Below the pieces are notes generated by a model. That model ran no database searches. It was not told where the DNA came from and saw nothing but the letters and a program-made list of their open reading frames with translations. DNA of 58,722 nt from Nemertoderma westbladi (lineage: Eukaryota; Xenacoelomorpha; Nemertodermatida; Nemertodermatidae): contig JAUCBJ010000831.1 in NCBI GenBank assembly GCA_032718475.1, positions 1-58,722 of the forward strand, given 5' to 3'. The translations under genes and the position numbers were made by a program. Below, piece after piece: positions 23,152-33,698 of this stretch. The number at the start of each line of letters is the position of its first letter. Within the stretch, counting starts at the first letter, position 1.

Positions 23152-23789
23152 CTGAAATTAAAATGGGAACTCATTATAATTTTAGGAACGTAGCATATGC
23201 TGTGCATACTGTTACATTGAATGCTACGCTATATTACAAGTTGTGGAGCCTTCGCGCAGCACGAGAGCCTATATAAAAAAGTGTACTAGATATACTGTAT
23301 ATATGTATCAGATATATATACTAAAACCGTCTTTCCAAAAATATCAGAGTCATTTTGCATTAAACTGGTTGTTAAAAACAAAGATCCATTTCAGTTTGTC
23401 ATACACGCTTTAACTGTAATTTGTCGGTTTGTAAGCTAATAATTAGGGCTATTTAAGTTAATTATGACATTTTTAGTATTACAATACCATTCTGTCATTA
23501 GCCTCGTTGCGTCGATCTCTTTTGTTTCATGATACAGTGATATATCGTCCAATATACTATACCGGTACCAGGTTCCGCTCGTCCTGAACTGAACAGCTGA
23601 AGGCCCAACACAAATTACTGAATTATACTTGGAAAAATTGTGTAAATGAAAATGTGTACCGGTACCAAGTTTGGTTAGATTTCATCGAGGATTGGCTGAG
23701 TTTATAAACGTTTAATTTAAATATACGGATATACAGAGACAGACACACCGATTGACATTTGACATACAGACATAGTGGTAGGTAGCACT

Positions 23790-23875
23790 TTACCAATTGA
23801 TGGGAAGGAGCAGGTTACAGAGGCGGGCTTTTCTAACCAAAACAATAAACGATTACTTTACCACTCGAGGGAAAC
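23790..23875 (+). repeat. Dispersed monomer of the 67-bp satellite
   Basis: It contains ACCAATTGATGGGAAGGAGC, then AGGTTACAGAGGCGGGC, then ACCAAAACAATAAACGAT, nearly identical to the 1046-1885 unit. An inverted partial copy lies about 600 bp downstream at 24436-24545. Confidence 0.85.
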
Positions 23876-24435
23876 CATATGAAAGGTCACTGGTCAGCTG
23901 GTCACGGTCAGACAGTCAGCAGGTCAGTAGAAAAAATGATTAGGGGCTATGAAAAATTTTTTAAAAAGTGTTTCATAAAATAGGCGGTAACCTACTGCCC
24001 AGTGCCTACAGCGGCTACAGCCTAGGGCCTGTATCAGTATATCAGTACCGGTATATATAGGCCTATCCTATCTGCCTCTATAAAAGTGTTTCAAGGAACG
24101 GTCCCCAAAGCACAAAGTAACAATCCACCCTACTCCCTACAGCCCTACCCTCAGACAGTCAGACCCTGGCTAAAACGTACACCCGGCCGAAAACGTACCT
24201 CAATATTCTGATATTGGGCAGTTGGGTCGGCCTACTGGCCTACGTCTGTACGTTCAGACGTGACGTTTCCACATTAACAGTATAAGGCAAATGGTAGGCA
24301 GAAAGCCTACGTTTTGGTAGTTAAAACTGTAAAACCTACCACGTACGTACCGGTACCGGTACCTGCTCATTTCCCTCAATCTGTCAATTGACAATTGACA
24401 GGACTGACAGGAGTGATTCAGTGATTGGTAAAGTG

Positions 24436-24545
24436 ATCGTTTATTGTTTTGGTTAGACAGTTAGAAAACACCACCACTACTTGACTAACTGTACTATAAC
24501 AGTAGGCCTAACCTGCAACCTGCAGACCTGCTCCTTTCCCTTATC
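24436..24545 (-). repeat. Inverted, interrupted monomer of the 67-bp satellite
   Basis: ATCGTTTATTGTTTTGGTTA and, further on, CCTGCTCCTTTCCCTTAT are the two ends of the satellite unit in reverse orientation, separated by extra sequence. With 23790-23875 it forms an inverted pair around about 600 bp. Confidence 0.65.
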
Positions 24546-24886
24546 AGCTTATCAGCAGATCAGCTTATGTTTCTAATTTAATTAAATTAGGCCTAATTTT
24601 TAAAACCCTCTGTGAACACTTAGTTCGTAGTTTCTGTTTGCGGTCAATTTACGTGTTATGCCATTGACTCGTGAATGAATGTAGTATAGGCCTAATGCAA
24701 TAGCTCCCATAGCCTTATGGAAGTACATTAGGCCTACTAATGTGTATTGAATTTTAAATAATTATATTTGATTTGACTTTATATTATATGATTGAAATAC
24801 TGCAATATATGTAGTTGGCTGGTTGGCTTTATTTTAATCGCAGACTACTTTGTTAACTAACATCCTGACACCTGACAACTACAAGA

Positions 24887-25906
24887 ATGAATGGGGGGAG
24901 TCAGAGGCGCTCTTCTATCTCGGGAAGTAGCACAAACAAGAAGTTAACGACTCAAAGCAAATTTGTACAGACAAGTGTGGAGTGCACACTATGCACAACA
25001 ATTTGGACTGAAATACAAGTCCCAGAAGAAATGACAAGGAAAAAAACATTTGGGAAAAAACAATTTGCCTGTGGCTTCTGTTCAGCCTTACGCATGTTGA
25101 ATTTAGAGGACGAAAATCTCCAGCTACAGCAGGAGCTAGATGCAGTGAAAAATACGGTCAATAAAGGCCTAGATGGTGAGGATAAACTTATTATGGGGAG
25201 TGATTTATCAGCGTTACGGTGCGATATTGAAATACGCTTGGAAAATGTTGAGGTAACACAGGCTGATCTACAAACAAAACTGACAGTCATGGAAACATTA
25301 ACAACTGCAACGGCTATTGAAGACTCGGAAACACTAGAGAGTGAGGCAGCTTCCTCATGGGTTGAAGTAGTTCGCCGAAATTCGAAAAAGCTTGATGACC
25401 TCCACAAAACATTGGATGTGCAGCAACAGCAACAAACCTCAAGTCCAAACAGACCGATCCCTATTGATACTGATTCTATTGAGAGAGCTATAAGACTGAA
25501 TGAGCTGCGTAAATGCAATGTGGTAATTCGTGGAATCCCTGAGGGTACAGGTATCGATCCCAACCATGGCAACCATCAACGTGCCCATGATAGTAAGTTT
25601 TTACAGGACTCTCTAGAAGAACAATTACCATATCGTGGTATCCAAAGGCTGGGGAAACCACGTGAGGACAAATCAGCCCGACCATTGCTCATTTCTTTCA
25701 ACTCTCCTGAAGTAGCCAGTAAAGTTATCTCACGTAGGTATTTTACCGTTGGTGGAACAAAGTTCTATTTCGACAAGGATAGTTCGAAAGCTGAAAGAGA
25801 GGCAGATTATATTGCTCGTCAGAGAAGACGCAGCATTAGAGAAAAAAGGAGTACCAGTACTACTTCGACTACTAACATGCCTCCATCTGTGGAGCAGGTT
25901 GATTGA
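24887..25906 (+). CDS. Non-LTR retrotransposon ORF1 protein
   Basis: A 339-residue nucleic-acid-binding protein of the retrotransposon RNP. The N-terminal part has paired cysteine knuckles CTLC and CGFC (about residues 34-65), a zinc-binding arrangement seen in some CR1-clade ORF1 proteins. A heptad-rich coiled coil follows (LEDENLQLQQELDAV, about 72-90). An RRM-like fold is suggested by NVVIRGIPEG (about 210), QRLGKPR and RPLLISF, then a basic tail RQRRRSIREKRS. The start ATG has a second in-register option only well inside. It ends in TGA at 25904-25906, followed directly by CTA, and the same reading frame continues into ORF2. Confidence 0.9.
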   Translation: MNGGSQRRSSISGSSTNKKLTTQSKFVQTSVECTLCTTIWTEIQVPEEMTRKKTFGKKQFACGFCSALRMLNLEDENLQLQQELDAVKNTVNKGLDGEDKLIMGSDLSALRCDIEIRLENVEVTQADLQTKLTVMETLTTATAIEDSETLESEAASSWVEVVRRNSKKLDDLHKTLDVQQQQQTSSPNRPIPIDTDSIERAIRLNELRKCNVVIRGIPEGTGIDPNHGNHQRAHDSKFLQDSLEEQLPYRGIQRLGKPREDKSARPLLISFNSPEVASKVISRRYFTVGGTKFYFDKDSSKAEREADYIARQRRRSIREKRSTSTTSTTNMPPSVEQVD

Positions 25907-25909
25907 CTA
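25904..25909 (+). promoter_or_regulatory. Candidate UGA-CUA stop-codon readthrough site
   Basis: TGA CTA separates ORF1 and ORF2 in one continuous frame. UGA followed by CUA is the best-known leaky stop context in animal genes and several viruses. ORF2 lacks a usable initiator before its catalytic endonuclease residues, so readthrough is the simplest way to make it. Function is inferred. Confidence 0.6.
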
Positions 25910-28900
25910 TCTGTGTATCCGCTATCTACCTCATCCAAAGTGTTTCTGGTTGAGTCAACCCAAACTGTGACTCCAGTTGTGGATATCTGCAACAGTGGCG
26001 CCATAAACCTGAATGCTGATCCAGTGGTCACTGTAAATAAAATATTTGCGAAATCAGGGCTACATATATCGCACCAAAACATTCAAAGCTTAATTCCAAA
26101 ACTATCTGAACTTAAAATTATTCTGCACAATACACTCATTGATGTTCTTACATTATCAGAGACATGGTTAGACCAGAGTATTAGTGATGGTGAAGTTTCT
26201 CTACCTGGGTATAACATTGAAAGGAAGGATCGTAATCGAAATGGTGGTGGTGTTGCACTCTACATTTCTACGAAATTGGACTACTCCCTTTGCGCAGAGA
26301 TGAATACAAAACTGGGCATTGAAGAAGGAATATTCTGCACAATACACCTTCCTCACACCAAACCAATTCTGATTGGGTCTGTCTACAATCCACGTGCTGC
26401 ACAAGCCAACACATTCTTTGCAGCTGTAGAGACTGCCATCGGCGATATTAGTGGCTTTAAGGAAGTATATGTTCTGGGAGACACAAACTCTGACACTACC
26501 CTGACTAACAAACAGCTTTCATCCAAACCTCCTAAATGTAACACTGTCCCTGCTATCATGACCCCTTTGCACTATCTATACTCATTTTGCTGTTCCACTG
26601 GATTAGAACAACTCATTAAAGAACCAACAAGAATTACAGTAAATACAGCGACTACACTGGATCACATATTTGTGTCTAGTAGGCAATTTTTATGTAGCCA
26701 TGGTGTGGTAAACTTGGGTCTCAGTGATCATGGCATGGTGTACGTGACAAGAAAACGACCTAAGGCAAAGAAATCCTGCCATACATTACGCACATGTCGC
26801 TCTTTTAAGTCCTACTCCAAAGAAATGGTCGCATCTAAAGTTAATGTTAATCCCCGAATCAAATCGTTATTACTTGAAACTAAAGTGGATCTTATATCTA
26901 CCGAATTAACAAAGGAACTCTACCAGATATTAGATGAAGCTGCCCCAAAACGCTCAGTTAGAATTCGTGCTGGATCTCAACCATGGATTAATTCTAATAT
27001 TCTTCATTCTATATCTGAGAAAAATAATGCCCTAAAACACTTTCATAAGAACCGTACCACTGCTAATGAACAGCATTACAAAGACCTTCTCAATCTCAAT
27101 ACAAATGTGATTAAGATGGCTAAAGCTGCATATGTTAAGGATAAACTATCAACATATAGAAATAATTCTAAAAAATTGTGGAAAGAGCTAAAGTTGCTTG
27201 GTGCACCAATGAAACGGACAGACTCCAATACAATCAAATCTCTAAGAATAGGCAACGATCTGGTTACTGACAGTCGTCAAATTGCTGAAAAATTCAATGA
27301 GTTCTTTACTACCATTGCCGATAATCTTGTGAACAAACTCCCCCCTGCTAAAGGGGAGTACAATACTACCGCAACTGCAAGGTACTACAGAGATAAAGGT
27401 TTCCATAATAATAACTTTTGCCTGGAGATGGTGGAAGTGGAGACTGTCCTAAAAGTGTTGAAGAACATAAAGACAGATAAAAGTGCAGGCATTGATGAAC
27501 TAACTCCATCATTTATCAGGGATATTGCCGATGAAATTGCTGAACCACTAACTCATCTAATCAACCGATCGATAGCAACCTCCACCTATCCGTCTAATTT
27601 TAAATTGGCTAAAGTCGCGCCTGCTTATAAGAAAGAAGTGAGGTTAGAACGGAGCAACTACAGGCCGGTATCTGTCCTTCCTATTCTATCGAAAGTCTTC
27701 GATCAGCCAATTTTTGATCAGATATTTCATTATTTAGTACTCTACAACATATTGGACCCTTTGCAATCCGGATTCAGAAAAGGATTCTCAGTTGAAACTT
27801 GTCTGATGTATCTAAATAATTATGTCAAAGAATCTGTAGATGGGGGGAAAATGACTGGCGTTGTATTTATAGATCTGCGCAAGGCATTTGACACTGTCGA
27901 TCACGATCTGCTCTTATTCAAACTCCGAGCAATTGGATTTTCTACAGCCACTGTTGGATGGTTTAAATCGTATCTAAGTGAACGCAGCCAAATGGTATAT
28001 GTCAATGGTACACTGTCTTCAATCAGAGCCTTGATAAAGAGAGGAGTCCCGCAGGGAGGATTGCTGTCTATCCTGCTATTCTTAATATATGTTAACGATC
28101 TTGATATGGCCATAGAGAGTCCCGCAAAAGAAGTTGAAGCAACTAGTAGTAGTAATACTAATCTACAGGTCTTACCATCTTGTATATCTCTGAAGCTGGC
28201 AGACGACTCGAATATATTGACTTCTGGTGATAATGTGGCTACAATATCTGATACGCTGTCAAAGACACTAAGCAACATATTCGACTGGGCGACCGACAAC
28301 AGACTGAGTTTGAACTTTGACAAGACTAAATCAATTTTATTTGGGACACATCAACGTCTAGTCGACAACTGTGAATTGAAAGTATTTTGTAATGGGATCC
28401 ACATAGAACAGCAAAAATCTATTAAATACTTGGGTTGTTATTTAGACGCTGACCTTTCTGGAGATACCATGGCATCGCATGTGATTACAAAGGGGAACAA
28501 GACACTGAAATTTATTTACAGACATGGGGCAGTTTTAGACGGCTATACACGTCGTCTTCTATGTAACGCTCTCATACAACCCCACTTGGATTTCGTTTCC
28601 TCCTGTTGGTATCCAAGTGCTTCTAAACGGCTACAGCTGCAACTACAAGCACTGCAAAGAAAATGTATTCGTTTTTGTCTAGGTCTCGGAAGTAGAACGC
28701 ACATTGGTCAAGAGCATTACAATGAAATCTCATGGCTTCCGATAGAATCTCGCATCGATCAGCTAACAGCCAATCATATGTATCGTATCACACAGTCGCT
28801 ATCTCCCTCGTATCTCTCATCATTGGTCCAGTTCAACTCTGTATCGGTTAATCTCAGACATGGATGTACTCGCGCTGTTGTTCCCTTGCGACGAACTATA

Positions 28901-29056
28901 ACAGGAAGTGAATGCTTCTCGTTTCTAGGGCCGATAATATGGAACTCGCTACCATTGGATGTAAGAAACTCTGTCTCCCTGGAAACGTTCAAACACAAAG
29001 TCAAGAATTATTTACTCGGCAAACTGGCAATGAAGGATAACTCGATTTGGAATTAA
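25907..29056 (+). CDS. Non-LTR retrotransposon ORF2: endonuclease and reverse transcriptase
   Basis: The open frame of about 1,050 codons is in the same frame as ORF1 and has no ATG near its start (first Met is codon 130 counted from 25913). An apurinic-like endonuclease occupies about residues 50-270 (SHQNIQSL, SETWL, VLGDTNSD, LDHIFVSS, LSDHGMV). Reverse transcriptase occupies about 480-800: SNYRPVSVLPILSKVF, motif A FIDLRKAFDTVDH, motif B GVPQGG, motif C LADDSN. The C-terminal domain includes LQALQRKCIRFCLG. Motif B continues LLSILLF where relatives usually have a GPLLF-like sequence, and motif C has Leu before ADD, possible decay. The role is target-primed reverse transcription. The frame is otherwise uninterrupted, indicating a young copy. 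Confidence 0.92.
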   Translation, partial: LSVYPLSTSSKVFLVESTQTVTPVVDICNSGAINLNADPVVTVNKIFAKSGLHISHQNIQSLIPKLSELKIILHNTLIDVLTLSETWLDQSISDGEVSLPGYNIERKDRNRNGGGVALYISTKLDYSLCAEMNTKLGIEEGIFCTIHLPHTKPILIGSVYNPRAAQANTFFAAVETAIGDISGFKEVYVLGDTNSDTTLTNKQLSSKPPKCNTVPAIMTPLHYLYSFCCSTGLEQLIKEPTRITVNTATTLDHIFVSSRQFLCSHGVVNLGLSDHGMVYVTRKRPKAKKSCHTLRTCRSFKSYSKEMVASKVNVNPRIKSLLLETKVDLISTELTKELYQILDEAAPKRSVRIRAGSQPWINSNILHSISEKNNALKHFHKNRTTANEQHYKDLLNLNTNVIKMAKAAYVKDKLSTYRNNSKKLWKELKLLGAPMKRTDSNTIKSLRIGNDLVTDSRQIAEKFNEFFTTIADNLVNKLPPAKGEYNTTATARYYRDKGFHNNNFCLEMVEVETVLKVLKNIKTDKSAGIDELTPSFIRDIADEIAEPLTHLINRSIATSTYPSNFKLAKVAPAYKKEVRLERSNYRPVSVLPILSKVFDQPIFDQIFHYLVLYNILDPLQSGFRKGFSVETCLMYLNNYVKESVDGGKMTGVVFIDLRKAFDTVDHDLLLFKLRAIGFSTATVGWFKSYLSERSQMVYVNGTLSSIRALIKRGVPQGGLLSILLFLIYVNDLDMAIESPAKEVEATSSSNTNLQVLPSCISLKLADDSNILTSGDNVATISDTLSKTLSNIFDWATDNRLSLNFDKTKSILFGTHQRLVDNCELKVFCNGIHIEQQKSIKYLGCYLDADLSGDTMASHVITKGNKTLKFIYRHGAVLDGYTRRLLCNALIQPHLDFVSSCWYPSASKRLQLQLQALQRKCIRFCLGLGSRTHIGQEHYNEISWLPIESRIDQLTANHMYRITQSLSPSYLSSLVQFNSVSVNLRHGCTRAVVPLRRTITGSECFSFLGPIIWNSLPLDVRNSVSLETFKHKVKNYLLGKLAMKDNSIWN

Positions 29057-29956
29057 TAAATTTGCAAGTTATGGCTTGGGGAGGGGGGGATTAACATAAC
29101 TCTTAATTATTTTTTGCGTTAAATTTCAGTTGTAATTATATATTTGCTCTATTTGCTGCTTTATTTCATTTATTTTTTAAATTACATACTACGGTCTACC
29201 ATATTTTAATCCGTAATGTTTTATTACGTCATAACTATTGTTTTTTTTTTTCTTATTTTCTTTTTACCTAAGTTTTACATATCTCGATTTTACGACCTAT
29301 TCGAGCTGCTTTATTTTTAAATTACGGTCTACCATACTTTATTCCTTGTGTGTGTATCTCTGTACTTCATAACTATTGCTATATTTACTGCCTATGTTTT
29401 ACATAACTCGATTTTATGACATATTTGCTGCTTTATTTTTAAATTCTTTCTGTTATATTTTTAAATTTTTAACTGAACTACGGTCTACCAGATTTTAATT
29501 ATTTGCTCTGTTATATTTCTATCTGCACCAGAACTTATATTTTTTATTTTTTTTTATTTTTTTAAATTATGTACTATGTCTTCCATATTTTATTTCTTTG
29601 TGTCAGTCGGAACATCATAAATATTGCTATATCTATAACTTAATTTTTTAGTGTTTTCCATATTTCGAATTGCTGTTATATTTTTTAATTACGTAGGTAC
29701 TGTACTATGGTCTACCATATTTTATTTAGTTGCATGTTAAACTGCACGTGATTCCTGTTTAATTCCGTTTAATTTAAAGGGACCTCCATGGAAACGAGGT
29801 ATAACCTCATGGGGCTATCCCTAACATTGTACTGTACTATAATTTAATATTATGTTGGTTGCATTATTTTTAAAACAGACAATCTCCATATATACCGGTT
29901 TTTAATATGCTGTTTGCTGTTTATGTTATGTTATTGTTATGTACGATGTTAATAAA

Positions 29957-29983
29957 AAACTTCAACTTCAACTTCAACTTCGA
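29957..29983 (+). repeat. (TTCAAC)n 3' terminal repeat of the retrotransposon
   Basis: Four tandem hexamers just after AATAAA mark the 3' end of the non-LTR element. Confidence 0.85.
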
Positions 29984-30515
29984 CTCTAAAACGTACCCAC
30001 ATAGCTGCATAGGCCAGTAGGCTGATAGGCCTAACCTTAAGTTAAATCGTACCCGATATCAGGATATACAGATATATGGGTGGGTTGGGCAGTTGGGTAC
30101 CTACCTACGTGCATGGTGCATACGCATACGTTTGGTCGCAATGGTCGGGGTAAGTTTTGGTTTTAACCTGCCTGCCTGTACCGTACCTGCTGTAACCACT
30201 GCACACTGATACTGTGATAGGCCTAAACCTTTCAAATAAATGTTCAACTTACCCCCATAATGCTGTATTGTCAGATTGTGTCTGGCTGTAGGTGTATGTA
30301 CTGCTGTATTCTTTGACTGTTTGATTTGATATAGGCCTGTAGGCAGTTGTACAGTTCAGCAGTTGTATGAAAATGAAATACCAGTACAGCAGTAGGCAGA
30401 GTCTGATCGGCTTAGATCCTGTATACAGGCAGACAGGTATACCAGTATAGTTTAATTCAGTGCCGCAGTGCGGTAGCACAGACGGTTATGGTGCGTAGGT
30501 CCTGGCAGCCGGGTG
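29984..30515. other. Repeat-like flank, no gene recognised
   Basis: 29984-30190 shares words and order with 24170-24330 (AAAACGTAC, GGCCAGTAGG, GGGCAGTTGGGTACC), suggesting two parts of one older repeat split by the non-LTR element. No coding region is supported. Confidence 0.45.
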
Positions 30516-30631
30516 TTTGAAAAAGGTGGACTGGACACAGAAAACATGGACAACGGACAGACGAATAAGAAACGTATCAGCGTATTAAGCAAAGCAGTTT
30601 GTAGCGATTGGTCTGTTCACCTTTTTCAAGT
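30514..30631. repeat. Short hairpin repeat (MITE-like), left of the LTR element
   Basis: TTTGAAAAAGGTGGA at 30516 and TTCACCTTTTTCAAG ending at 30630 are inverted ends of a unit of about 115 bp. Its inner block GACACAGAAAACATGGACAA is reverse complementary to 44192-44221 on the other side of the 30668-43450 element. Confidence 0.55.
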
Positions 30632-31952
30632 TTTCGCTTTCTTAATTACATTTGGAAATCAAATGTGTTGTACGCGCTTTTGAAGACCTTTAGCAGTTTA
30701 ACCTGCCAAAATTTATATGTCTTTTGGTTTATAAATAGACTTTAGAAGTTGACAAATATTTAATACCAATAAACACAACATTAGCAGAAGCCAGCCTAGT
30801 GCGCGTCCATTCACCCGCTGGATATACCCGGGAGACTGGATTCTGAGGGCTTAGATTATTATTGCAGTGTAAGCTTACTGTATTATTCGATTGATCGTTA
30901 ATAAATAATTTCTGACTAATATTATTCACTTTCGGGAAATATTAACAGTTCCTTTAGGACGTGGCGCTCTATCTAGGTAAACAGAGATATGACTTATACT
31001 AATCACAACGGTAAGTCGGTAAGGCTTATGATTCACGTATGAGGCGCATTCTTTAGGAAATGCTTAGTTATCAGCCACAATCATGCACGCTACCGGTAAC
31101 ACACAATACTGCTCACTAATTTGCCGACCGTCAATGAATTTTATCATATATAAAGAGAACAGCAACTGACTCATGTAGTGCTTATCAAATAGCATTAAAT
31201 TCACTACAAACCACAATAATATAAGTCGCAATCGCTATATATAACCCGTCTCTCTAACCTGTAGTGTATCAAGAAAATTGGGAAATTTGGGTTCTTTATA
31301 GATGTTCTCCAAGTAATATTCAACCAACTGATATAAAATATGACAACAGTAAAAAGCATTAAGACGGTATGTTAAGTTATGATATGAACTGATAACAGTT
31401 ATACGCTCTATAATCTTAAGCCTACTAATGTTTCTTCTAAAGTCTGAAACGAATTGACTCTAGAGCCGGTGTTCCTGGCCTAGATAGAAACAACACAACA
31501 GTAACAAAAACACTCTCTGACTCTAACACCGTTGCAGGTATCTTTTTACACAGAGAGGAATAGCTCTCATTGGCAGAACACCAGATTCCACAGGTTCCAC
31601 GAATATCTAAATGCCGAACTATCAGGATTTTTGCAGCCCTTGGCCAACACACAAAATGAGTCACTCCGCTCGGTTGTCCTGGTTGCATACTCTGCTGCTA
31701 TAGCTCTGGTTGGCCGATAGAACATAGTAAAGAGCCCCTCGTATAACAAATCAGCCAATCAGCCGGTCGCTTTGCATCATTCGAGTTAGAGAGCTTTTTA
31801 GAGTATTCCAGCGCCTGGGGGGAAACTGGATTGCAAAGCAAAAGGGCCAGTTATATCCCACAGAAGCTTTTACACCGCTCCCAGAAAATGGGATTTGAGT
31901 CTATAAAATATACAAAATCACAGTTTCTAATATACGTAAATACTCTAAACAG

Positions 31953-32846
31953 TTAGTCTTTCTTACGCGGACGGCGTTTACGCAGCTTTTTAAAGCTAGC
32001 CAGAGTCTTTTTCTCTTTGGGGCGAGCCACTTTACAAGGAGGGCTATAACTCCTGGATGAAGGGTGCAATATGATTGCATCAGAGGGTGTAGGATTATGG
32101 TCGGTGTATCCGCCAGTCGAAGTACCGGGTTGATTGACATCAACGTCGGGGGAGAGGGGTCTAACGGCTTTGAGAGCTCGTTTTAAGACAGCCGCTCTTA
32201 CGGGTCCTTTACGAGTGGTCTGAACGAGAGCCGTGGGTGGACCACAGGCAGTCAGAAACCTCCGGGGTTTAATGGTTCTTTCCAACTCGCGTTCGCGGGC
32301 TCGGTATTCGTAAGGCCGTCGATATACTTCCTGTAACTCGGGGTGTGAGTTAACAAACAAGTCTCCATAGTCCGGATCCTGACGGATATAATTGATTAAG
32401 TTATAGGAATGAAGGTCGCTAGGATTAACACTCCTGAGAAATTTGTGTACGAATTTGGTTGAAATACATTCTCCGACGCGCTTCAGTAGCTCGTAACTCG
32501 ATATGCGTGATTTCTGTTCGACCGAAGCGAATAGATAAGAATGGAACGCATAAACTCCTTCGTAAGCGCGTCCAGGATAATAGCGATGGCGCGAATCACA
32601 ATGTAAATCAGCGTTCGCTTCCCAAGCTCTGATGTAACGTAGTGTGATCATTTCATCTACGCTTTCCAAATCGCGATTAAAAGGGCAATCGAAACTGGCG
32701 TGTCCCTTTAGTTGACAATGGTGACATTGAGTCATAAATTGAGGGCAAACCGCAAAAATGTGCAAGTTATTGAGTCGGCAATATGCGCAATAAATTTCCA
32801 TAGTCGGTTGTTCTTGGAAATAGGAACAGCGGACGTTTGTGTCCAT
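31953..32846 (-). CDS. Terminal-repeat-encoded zinc-knuckle protein (3' copy)
   Basis: A 297-codon frame. Its N-terminal part is cysteine-rich: CAYCRLNNLHIFAVC (C-x2-C-x5-H-x4-C), then CHHCQLKGHASFDC, a canonical C-x2-C-x4-H-x4-C zinc knuckle as in Gag nucleocapsid proteins. The middle is Tyr/Arg-rich. The C-terminus is strongly basic (KKTLASFKKLRKRRPRKKD), suggesting nucleic-acid binding and nuclear or nucleolar localisation. The open frame extends 52 codons upstream of the Met at 32846 to the UGA of the preceding frame, and that stretch contains further cysteines (CRLC). It is not a known BEL/Pao protein as far as I can tell. Role is unknown; an accessory or regulatory factor is only a guess. 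Confidence 0.7.
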   Translation of the reverse strand: MDTNVRCSYFQEQPTMEIYCAYCRLNNLHIFAVCPQFMTQCHHCQLKGHASFDCPFNRDLESVDEMITLRYIRAWEANADLHCDSRHRYYPGRAYEGVYAFHSYLFASVEQKSRISSYELLKRVGECISTKFVHKFLRSVNPSDLHSYNLINYIRQDPDYGDLFVNSHPELQEVYRRPYEYRARERELERTIKPRRFLTACGPPTALVQTTRKGPVRAAVLKRALKAVRPLSPDVDVNQPGTSTGGYTDHNPTPSDAIILHPSSRSYSPPCKVARPKEKKTLASFKKLRKRRPRKKD

Positions 32847-33002
32847 GGGCGTATCATGGTCTCTCGATGCGCATAACCGACAACGTTGCCGAGAAACATA
32901 GTTGGCATGGCGATAATTGTACGCAGTGAGACACTGTGGACCTTGATACCATTCTAGGATGTAATCGTTGTCGCTGTTCCGGGCGCGATAGGCTGAATCT
33001 CC

Positions 33003-33401
33003 TCAGATTCTAGGCATATTGGTTCGTCTTCCCAGTCTGTTACGAATATAATTTTCGTGATCTATTCTCGGTTTATCGTTACGACTCCGCTGGGTATGAT
33101 ATTTAAATAGAACCATTTCCCTTTCGGTGTCTACATCGTCCGTATCATGTAAATCGATAGGATGGCCGGTAGTTAGGAAGTCCATATACGTACTATTACG
33201 ATGCGTATAGCGAGCGGTGAATTTTCGATAGTCCAATTCACGCGTAAGTTGCTCTTGGGACATCGGCGGTTCGATATAACGACCATCGTCCTCCGTAATG
33301 GTTGGATCGGTTTCACCGCGTATCAAGCTATCCACAAATGCTTGTAAAGGTAGAGTATATCGCTCCCTGATACCAAGATCATCTTCTATCAACTCCGTCA
33401 T
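33003..33401 (-). CDS. Terminal-repeat-encoded protein, N-terminal open frame (3' copy)
   Basis: A 132-codon frame, acidic and without a recognised domain (starts MTELIEDDLGIRER, ends GRRTNMPRI). It terminates in UGA at 33005-33003. The same frame stays open beyond it and leads straight into the zinc-knuckle frame at 31953-32846, so the two may be parts of one protein. Function is unknown. The identical twin lies at 42755-43153. Confidence 0.6.
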   Translation of the reverse strand: MTELIEDDLGIRERYTLPLQAFVDSLIRGETDPTITEDDGRYIEPPMSQEQLTRELDYRKFTARYTHRNSTYMDFLTTGHPIDLHDTDDVDTEREMVLFKYHTQRSRNDKPRIDHENYIRNRLGRRTNMPRI

Positions 33402-33698
33402 ATCTGCTATCTGAGTTTATTAATATCGAAATGAGTTTATGTTTAGGCGAGCGGACGTCGCTGCCTACCTCTCTTTGCCCCCGGACAGTGGGATTCTCAG
33501 CACCGATGTACCGTCGTCGCGGTGTTTACGCCAACATGTAGCAACAGCACGACAACGATAACCGGCACAAGTCACTCCACTGTCCGTCCCAAAGGCTTGA
33601 ATCCACTTTAGGTTCTTTCTATAGGAGAGTTGGGTTACTTTCACAATTGCGACTAGCTACTGTAAACATACTTTAGCAGTAACATTCACCTATAAACG

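Larger units (their letters stand above)
24546..29983 (+). mobile_element. Nearly full-length CR1/L2-type non-LTR retrotransposon
   Basis: It comprises a 5' region, ORF1 (24887-25906), ORF2 (from 25907), a T-rich 3' UTR, AATAAA at 29951-29956 and a 3' terminal microsatellite (TTCAAC)n at about 29961-29981. A 3' hexamer repeat tail instead of poly(A) is typical of the CR1/L2 superclade. The 5' boundary is not precisely visible and is placed after the preceding repeat. Similar sequence blocks (AAAACGTAC, GGGCAGTTGGG) on both sides (24170-24330 and 29985-30190) suggest that it is nested in an older repeat. Confidence 0.88.
30668..33698 (-). repeat. 3,031-bp terminal direct repeat, downstream (3') copy
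   Basis: I found it identical to 40420-43450 in every stretch compared, except a G/A difference at 30676/40428. The near-perfect identity indicates recent duplication. It encodes the two minus-strand open frames at 33003-33401 and 31953-32846. Smaller open frames in it are shadows. Confidence 0.95.

Noticed and set aside
24952-25572. 206-codon minus-strand frame
   Set aside because: Antisense shadow of retrotransposon ORF1; low-complexity Ser/Cys-rich translation.
25913-25915. Independent ORF2 start at 25913
   Set aside because: The codon is GTG just after the ORF1 stop, and the frame is continuous with ORF1; no reason to treat it as an initiator.
31437-31758. Small open frames of 62-83 codons in the 3-kb repeats, and the same at 41189-41510
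   Set aside because: Overlapping on both strands with no domain. They are conserved only because the whole repeat is duplicated.
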